A DNA stretch of 5,005 nt from an uncultured Capnocytophaga sp. (lineage in GTDB: Bacteria; Bacteroidota; Bacteroidia; Flavobacteriales; Flavobacteriaceae): contig CAJZFM010000180.1 in assembly GCA_915070235.1 (NCBI GenBank), positions 1 through 5,005 of the forward strand. Reading direction: 5' to 3'. Of this stretch, positions 4,956-5,005 are shown piece by piece (within the stretch, counting starts at the first letter, position 1; the number at the start of each line of letters is the position of its first letter). Below the pieces are notes generated by a model that was not told where the DNA came from, did no database searches, and was given only the letters and a program-made list of their open reading frames with translations. The position numbers and the translations under genes were made by a program.

Positions 4956-5005
4956 ATGGAAGAAAAAAGTCTGCCCACCTTGGGTGAGTTCATTATTGAA
5001 AAACA
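4956..5005 (+). CDS. fbp: Class I fructose-1,6-bisphosphatase, N-terminal fragment (partial)
   Basis: Sixteen full codons are visible, reading MEEKSLPTLGEFIIEK, with the next codon beginning CA at the window edge. The segment TLGEFIIEK matches the start of class I fructose-1,6-bisphosphatases (E. coli Fbp begins MKTLGEFIVEKQ, from memory), with a few extra leading residues. The enzyme hydrolyses fructose 1,6-bisphosphate to fructose 6-phosphate and phosphate, the committed step of gluconeogenesis, in the cytoplasm. No catalytic residue lies within the visible part, so the call rests on the N-terminal motif alone. A consensus promoter inside an inverted repeat sits immediately upstream, so fbp can be transcribed apart from the ModE-like gene. 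Confidence 0.75.
   Translation, partial: MEEKSLPTLGEFIIEK

Noticed and set aside
4668..4993. Two overlapping - strand frames across the ModE-like gene and the fbp promoter
   Set aside because: Low-complexity Ile/Phe/Ser/Tyr-rich translations of AT-rich DNA that cover clear + strand coding sequence and a promoter.

Overview
The window looks like a chromosomal housekeeping segment from a Bacteroidota bacterium, most likely of the flavobacterial branch. Three lines of evidence point there. Four intergenic sites fit the Bacteroidota promoter pattern TTG-N19/20-TAnnTTTG, one of them with a mismatch. Purine-rich Shine-Dalgarno sequences are absent before most starts. The proteins have a flavobacterial flavour, including an unusually long PurF and an OprO/P-like porin tail. 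Genus cannot be fixed from the sequence; Capnocytophaga-like is only a guess. No mobile element, tRNA, rRNA or CRISPR array is visible.

Layout, all genes on the + strand: (1) 1-143 is the 3' end of an outer-membrane beta-barrel (porin-type) gene, closed by a strong hairpin terminator at 166-197. (2) 254-1438 encodes an SLC1/DAACS-type dicarboxylate/amino acid:cation symporter whose TM7 and TM8 substrate-site residues differ from those of aspartate/glutamate carriers. (3) A good promoter at 1457-1486 drives a two-gene unit: a PfkB-family sugar/nucleoside kinase (1516-2445) and, 3 bp later in the same frame, a long 633-residue amidophosphoribosyltransferase (PurF, 2449-4350). (4) An AT-rich intergenic region (4351-4535) holds a degenerate heptamer repeat, a small hairpin and a near-consensus promoter. 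(5) 4536-4892 encodes a 118-residue regulator made only of a ModE-type winged-helix DNA-binding domain, without the molybdate-binding half. (6) A second, closely similar promoter at 4900-4930 lies inside an imperfect inverted repeat and precedes the first 16 codons of a class I fructose-1,6-bisphosphatase gene (fbp, 4956 to window end).

Functionally, the kinase-purF pair touches ribose/nucleotide metabolism (PRPP to phosphoribosylamine, first step of de novo purine synthesis), and fbp is the gluconeogenic step. The most interesting region is 4420-4960. There a sensor-less ModE-like DNA-binding protein is flanked by two promoters that share sequence beyond the core elements, and the second carries a dyad that could be an operator. 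Regulation of its own gene and of fbp by this protein is a testable inference, not something the sequence proves.
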